Part shown: one piece after another, positions 59,980-64,000 of the stretch
Numbering within the stretch: position 1 is the first letter of the stretch
Layout: each line of letters starts with the position of its first letter
Assembly: GCA_964397045.1 (NCBI GenBank)
Contig: CAYNHF010000003.1
Span: 86,893-150,892 of the forward strand
DNA length: 64,000 nt
Reading direction: 5' to 3'
Source: CAYNHF01 sp964397045
Lineage (GTDB): Bacteria > Actinomycetota > Acidimicrobiia > Spongiisociales > UBA5794
Notes under the pieces: model-generated
The model's database searches: none
Seen by the model: the letters and a program-made list of their open reading frames with translations, nothing else
Told to the model about the DNA's origin: nothing
Position numbers and translations under genes: made by a program

Positions 59980-61635
59980 ATGGCAGGACCGAGGCCGGTT
60001 GCGGCGCCCCGCGGGACCGAGTTGTCGACCAAGGGCTGGCTCCAGGAAGCCGTCTTGCGGTGCCTCATGAACAACCTCGACCCTGCCGTTGCGGAAGACC
60101 CGGATCGGCTCGTGGTGTACGGAGGGACCGGTCGGGCGGCTCGAAGCTGGGATGCTTTCGACGCCATCGTTGCCACGCTGCAGGACCTCGACAACGACGA
60201 GACGATGCTCGTGCAATCCGGCAAGCCGGTGGGTCGGTTCCGTACCCATGAGATGGCGCCGCGGGTGCTCATCGCCAACAGCCTCATCGTTCCCGACTGG
60301 GCGGATTGGCAGGGCTTCTGGGATCTGGAGGCCGCAGGCCTGACCATGTATGGGCAGATGACGGCGGGGTCCTGGATCTACATCGGCACCCAGGGGATCC
60401 TGCAAGGGACGTTCCAGACGTTCGCCGCGATCGCCGATCAACGCTTCGGTGGGACGCTACGAGGCACGCTCACGCTCACTGCGGGACTGGGTGGTATGGG
60501 CGGCGCCCAGCCGCTCGCCATCACCATGAATGACGGGGTTGCGCTCTGCGTAGAGATTGACCCCGCCCGTATCGCCCGCCGCATCGAGACCGGCTATGTC
60601 GATGAGACGGCCGCTGATCTCGATGCCGCCGTCGATCGGGTGCTGGCTGCCAAGGCGGCAGGGGAGCCGGTATCAGTCGCGGTGGTCGGCAATGCTGCAG
60701 ACGTGTTCCCGGAACTGCTGCGCCGGGGCATCGACATCGACATCGTCACCGATCAGACATCTGCCCACGACCCGCTGAACGGCTACATCCCTCGCGCCTA
60801 CTCGCTCGACGAAGCAGACGATCTGCGCACAGACGACCCAGGCACCTACATCAAGGCGGCGCGGGAATCGATGGCGACGCACTGCGAGGCGATGGTCGGC
60901 TTCGCCGCGGCAGGAGCCGAGGTCTTCGACTACGGCAACAACCTCCGCGGGGAGGCTCGCGCCGGTGGATACGGCGACGCGTTTTCGTACCCTGGCTTCG
61001 TCCCCGCGTACATCCGCGACCTCTTCTGCGAGGGAATGGGACCGTTTCGATGGGTGGCCCTGTCCGGCGACCCGGCCGACATCGCAGCAACCGATCGCGC
61101 AGTGCTCGAACTCTTCCCGGAGAATCGGGCGTTGGCTCGCTGGCTCGAAATGGCTGCCGAACGGGTCCAGTTCCAGGGCTTGCCTGCTCGCATCTGCTGG
61201 CTGGGATACGGCGAACGCCATCGGGCCGGGCTGGCGTTCAACGAACTCGTCGCTTCGGGAGTTGTGCAGGCGCCGATCGTCATCGGTCGCGACCACCTCG
61301 ACTCTGGCTCTGTAGCGTCTCCTTACCGCGAAACCGAGGCGATGGCAGACGGGTCCGACGCTGTTGCGGACTGGCCGATCTTGAACGCCCTGCTCAACAC
61401 CGCTTCTGGGGCTGCATGGGTGGCGGTGCACCACGGTGGCGGGGTGGGGATGGGAAAGTCGATCCACGCCGGGGCGCAGGTCGTTGCAGACGGAACCGCC
61501 GATAGCGCCCTTCGGCTGGAGCGAGTGCTCACCAACGACCCCGGGATGGGTGTGATCCGCCACGTCGACGCCGGCTACGACATCGCCCGCCGCACGGCAC
61601 GCCAGCGCGGGGTGAGCATCCCGATGGAGCGCTGA
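59980..61635 (+). CDS. hutU: Urocanate hydratase HutU
   Basis: 551 residues from ATG 59980 (GTG three bases earlier), with AAGGAAGG upstream. VYGGTGRAARSWDAFDAI, LTLTAGLGGMGGAQPLAITMNDG (quoted in part), DQTSAHDPLNGYIP, FDYGNNLRGEA and VHHGGGVGMG are the NAD-binding and active-site landmarks of urocanases. It adds water to urocanate to give imidazolonepropionate. Its stop is directly followed by the hutI start codon. Confidence 0.97.
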   Translation: MAGPRPVAAPRGTELSTKGWLQEAVLRCLMNNLDPAVAEDPDRLVVYGGTGRAARSWDAFDAIVATLQDLDNDETMLVQSGKPVGRFRTHEMAPRVLIANSLIVPDWADWQGFWDLEAAGLTMYGQMTAGSWIYIGTQGILQGTFQTFAAIADQRFGGTLRGTLTLTAGLGGMGGAQPLAITMNDGVALCVEIDPARIARRIETGYVDETAADLDAAVDRVLAAKAAGEPVSVAVVGNAADVFPELLRRGIDIDIVTDQTSAHDPLNGYIPRAYSLDEADDLRTDDPGTYIKAARESMATHCEAMVGFAAAGAEVFDYGNNLRGEARAGGYGDAFSYPGFVPAYIRDLFCEGMGPFRWVALSGDPADIAATDRAVLELFPENRALARWLEMAAERVQFQGLPARICWLGYGERHRAGLAFNELVASGVVQAPIVIGRDHLDSGSVASPYRETEAMADGSDAVADWPILNALLNTASGAAWVAVHHGGGVGMGKSIHAGAQVVADGTADSALRLERVLTNDPGMGVIRHVDAGYDIARRTARQRGVSIPMER

Positions 61636-62865
61636 ATGGCAGACTTGCTCGTTCGCGGGATCGGGCAACTCGTGACGAACGATCCTGCGCACGGGGGCAG
61701 GCTCGGCATCGTGTCGGATGCCGCCGTGCTCATCGAAGCAGGAACCGTGACATGGACGGGGCCCGAGGCATCGCTCCCACCCGGCGCGGGCGACGTTCCG
61801 GAACTCGAGGTCTCCGGAGCCGCAGTGATTCCCGGCTTCGTGGACAGCCACACTCATGTGGCCTTCGCCGGTGACCGGGCAGACGAGTTCGCGATGCGCC
61901 TACGTGGTGCGAGCTACGAGGAAATCATGGCCACCGGCGGCGGGATCGCCAGCACGGTGCGGGCAACCCGGGCCGCAACCGACGCCGAGCTTTTTGCGGC
62001 CACCGCCGATCGAGTCGAGCGGATGCTCGCGACTGGGACGACGACCGCCGAGATCAAGTCGGGCTACGGGCTCGACGTTGTTACCGAGCGACGACTCCTC
62101 GAGGTGATCGCACGTATCGACGCCGAGACGCCGCTGGAGGTGGTTCCCACCTTCCTGGGAGCTCACATGGTGCCACTCGAGTTTGCAGACGATCGTGATG
62201 CGTACGTCCGCAAGGTGATCGACGAGATGCTGCCTGCCTGCGCCCCTCTGGCAAGATTCTGCGACGTGTTCTGTGATCGGGGGGCGTTCACCCTCGCGGA
62301 GACACGTGCGATCCTGGTGGCGGCGGCGGAGCATGGGCTTGGCACCCGTATGCACGCGGAGCAGCTGGCGGCAACCGGGGCAGCCGCGCTCGCCGCCGAA
62401 CTCGGAGCGACTTCCGCCGATCATCTCGACCACGTGGGTCTCGCCGAGATGGATGCGCTGGCTGCAGCGGGAACCGTTGCGGTGCTGTTGCCCGGCGTGT
62501 CGCTCTCCATGCGTCTGACGTTTCCCGATGCGAGGGCGTTTCGCGAAGCGGGGCTGACGGTGGCAATCGCGACCGATGCCAACCCGGGAACGAGCTACAT
62601 CCTCAGTATGCAGTTCGTTGTAGCGTTAGCTTGCCTGGAAATGGGGATGACGCCGGAGGAGGGCGTGTGGAGCGCTACTCGCGGCGGAGCCCTGGCACTC
62701 GGTCTCAGCCAACACGGCTGCTTGCGCGCAGGCTCGCCTGCGGACCTGGTGGTGCTGGACGCCGACTCATACGTCAACCTGGCGTATCGACCCGGCGGAG
62801 ACCTGGCGACGCTGGTGGTCAAGGGTGGTGCCGCCCTCGGTTCCGACCTCGCGCCCCTGCCGTGA
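61636..62865 (+). CDS. hutI: Imidazolonepropionase HutI
   Basis: 409 residues. Amidohydrolase fold: FVDSHTHVAFAGDRADEF with metal ligands H72 and H74, TTTAEIKSGYGLD, VVPTFLGAHMVP, LGTRMHAEQL and AIATDANPGTS. It opens the imidazolone ring to N-formimino-glutamate. No hutG or hutF is present here, so the last step must be encoded elsewhere. There is no gap to hutU, so translation is probably coupled. Confidence 0.96.
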   Translation: MADLLVRGIGQLVTNDPAHGGRLGIVSDAAVLIEAGTVTWTGPEASLPPGAGDVPELEVSGAAVIPGFVDSHTHVAFAGDRADEFAMRLRGASYEEIMATGGGIASTVRATRAATDAELFAATADRVERMLATGTTTAEIKSGYGLDVVTERRLLEVIARIDAETPLEVVPTFLGAHMVPLEFADDRDAYVRKVIDEMLPACAPLARFCDVFCDRGAFTLAETRAILVAAAEHGLGTRMHAEQLAATGAAALAAELGATSADHLDHVGLAEMDALAAAGTVAVLLPGVSLSMRLTFPDARAFREAGLTVAIATDANPGTSYILSMQFVVALACLEMGMTPEEGVWSATRGGALALGLSQHGCLRAGSPADLVVLDADSYVNLAYRPGGDLATLVVKGGAALGSDLAPLP

Positions 62866-62905
62866 CATCGGTTGGGCCACCGCGGACCATGGCAGACTTC
62901 CGGCG

Positions 62906-63691
62906 ATGACGCTGCCCCCTTACCTGGCCGCAGAGCACCCGATCCGGTTCGCCCACCGCGGCTCCCGTGTGCTCTGGCCCGAAAACACGCTCGAGGCGTT
63001 CCAGGGCGCGGTGGATCTCGGCTACCGCTACATCGAGACCGATGTACAGCTGACCGCAGACGGTGTTGTGGTGGTGTTCCACGATGATGAGCTCGATCGT
63101 CTGACCAACGCGACCGGCCCCATCCGCCGCTGGCGCTGGGAAGACGTCCGGCATCTCAACGCAGCCTGGTCCTTTGGGGCCGAGGGGGACTATCCGATGC
63201 GTGATGCCGGTTGCCGCATCTCGAGTCTCCAAGAGGTCCTCGCCGCTTTCCCAAACCAATTCTTCAACATCGACCTCAAATGCAAGGGTGCGGAATGGGC
63301 GGTCGCAGACGTGATTCGGCGATCCGGGCGCGAGGACTCAGTGCTCGTGGGAGGCTTCGTCGATCGGCGCACGGCTCGCTTCCGTCGCATCGTGAAGGGG
63401 GAGGTGGCAACCTCGGCTGGGCAGCGGATTGTGGTGGCGATGTGGTCTGCATCGCGGGTCGGTCGGACGCTTCACCGGCCCGAGGTCGCCTACCAGGTGC
63501 CCTACGATTACACGCCACGGTTGGATGCGAAGTTCATCGATGCGGTGCACCGCGCCGGAGCGCAGGTGCACGCTTGGACCGTCAACGAGGTAGAAGATAT
63601 GCACCTTTTGCTCGACATGGGAGTCGACGGCATCGTCACCGACCGCCCCGATCGGCTCAACGACGTGATGGCAGCTCGGGGGCAATCGTGA
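62906..63691 (+). CDS. Glycerophosphodiester phosphodiesterase
   Basis: 261 residues from ATG 62906. GDPD signature: FAHRGSRVLWPENTLEAF (H17, R18, E26, N27), YIETDVQLTADGVVVVFHDD (E44, D46, H59, D60) and the C-terminal VHAWTVNEVEDMHLLLDMGVDGIVTD, quoted in part. No signal peptide, so it is cytoplasmic. It splits glycerophosphodiesters to glycerol-3-phosphate and an alcohol. The stop overlaps the GTG of the next gene. Confidence 0.92.
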   Translation: MTLPPYLAAEHPIRFAHRGSRVLWPENTLEAFQGAVDLGYRYIETDVQLTADGVVVVFHDDELDRLTNATGPIRRWRWEDVRHLNAAWSFGAEGDYPMRDAGCRISSLQEVLAAFPNQFFNIDLKCKGAEWAVADVIRRSGREDSVLVGGFVDRRTARFRRIVKGEVATSAGQRIVVAMWSASRVGRTLHRPEVAYQVPYDYTPRLDAKFIDAVHRAGAQVHAWTVNEVEDMHLLLDMGVDGIVTDRPDRLNDVMAARGQS

Positions 63692-64000
63692 ACGAACTCC
63701 TCGGTACCGTCGGCAGACTCCAGATCCATCGGGCAGCCGTCAAGGCAGATGGTGTCTACGACCCGGCACCGCTGGTCGCGGTGGAAGAGGCGTCGTTCGA
63801 CGCCGGAGGCATGATCGGCTGGGACGGGTCGGCCTGGCTGCTGGACAACCACCACCAGTCGTATCCGAACGGGGGGACCTCGCAACGGCGAGCGGTGTCT
63901 GTCGGGTTTAGCGCCCACTACGCATCGATGAGCGGCAGGTTTGGAGCCACCGTCGTGCCCGGAGTCGCAGCAGAGAACATCATTGTGGACTCAGCTCGGG
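63688..64000 (+). CDS. Probable MOSC-domain protein (3' partial)
   Basis: 104 residues, cut by the window end. GTG overlaps the GDPD stop. MNELLGTVGRLQIHRAAVK, a middle part with VSVGFSAHYASMSGRFG and VVPGVAAENIIVDS agree with MOSC-domain proteins, where GxAGENIxV lies near the core; the active-site Cys would be further downstream. MOSC proteins handle sulfur for molybdenum enzymes or oxygenate small molecules. The call is based on these motifs only. Confidence 0.5.
   Translation, partial: MNELLGTVGRLQIHRAAVKADGVYDPAPLVAVEEASFDAGGMIGWDGSAWLLDNHHQSYPNGGTSQRRAVSVGFSAHYASMSGRFGATVVPGVAAENIIVDSAR

Noticed and set aside
1..64000. CRISPR arrays, insertion-sequence ends, phage or conjugation genes, rRNA operons.
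   Set aside because: I looked for regular repeats, transposase motifs, terminal inverted repeats and structural RNA signatures and found none that hold up by eye.

Overview
The window is high-GC bacterial DNA (by eye well above 60% G+C) with dense gene packing, many ATGA or GTGA stop/start overlaps, and lipoproteins and membrane proteins carrying threonine-rich linkers. Together with menaquinone genes, a PreTA pair and a decayed HNH-endonuclease remnant, this suggests an actinobacterium, most likely one of the Acidimicrobiia. That placement is inference from style and content; no rRNA or other phylogenetic marker is present.

Layout. 1-3.6 kb: end of a LuxR-type regulator, a flavin monooxygenase-like gene, and a winged-helix/AlkZ-like gene on the minus strand. 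4.0-10.3 kb: one tight plus-strand run of response regulator, histidine kinase, membrane-anchored HtrA-like protease with a repeated C-terminal motif, MoxR ATPase, DUF58 protein and VWA protein. 10.4-14.8 kb: small membrane proteins, a VIT-family transporter, two lipoproteins and a broken serine-hydrolase gene. 15.1-19.2 kb: a maltose-type ABC importer (binding protein and two permeases, no ATPase). 19.3-24.9 kb: a HAD phosphatase, three small membrane proteins in a row, a larger membrane protein, a frameshifted tandem-SH3 gene and an MFS transporter. 24.9-27.5 kb: preA and preT for reductive pyrimidine breakdown. 27.6-32.9 kb: HNH and VOC gene remnants, an amidohydrolase, a nitrobindin-like protein and a pair of membrane-anchored proteins of unknown role. 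33.0-40.4 kb: aldehyde dehydrogenase plus class-III aminotransferase, Nudix, aldo-keto reductase, tldD-tldE. 40.6-55.4 kb: thioredoxin, then a MerR regulator fused by overlap to menF-menD-menH-menC, with menE opposite, then menB and ccmABCDEFHG. This is a respiratory block making the quinone and maturing c-type cytochromes. 55.5-58.3 kb: DUF2277, SDR, alpha/beta hydrolase, a yeast-type cytosine deaminase and a sigma-factor remnant. 58.4-62.9 kb: hutH-hutU-hutI for histidine breakdown, followed by a glycerophosphodiesterase and the start of a probable MOSC protein cut by the window end.

The genes are mainly central, respiratory and catabolic. I found no CRISPR array, insertion sequence, prophage or convincing tRNA. 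The less ordinary elements are the protease with LPGLDEML-type repeats inside the MoxR/VWA operon, a MerR-style promoter with a 19-bp spacer in front of the menaquinone operon, a near-perfect 16-bp hairpin between binding protein and permease, a CRP-type palindrome, and five decayed or frameshifted genes, three of which are visible only as protein-motif remnants or fragments between genes.
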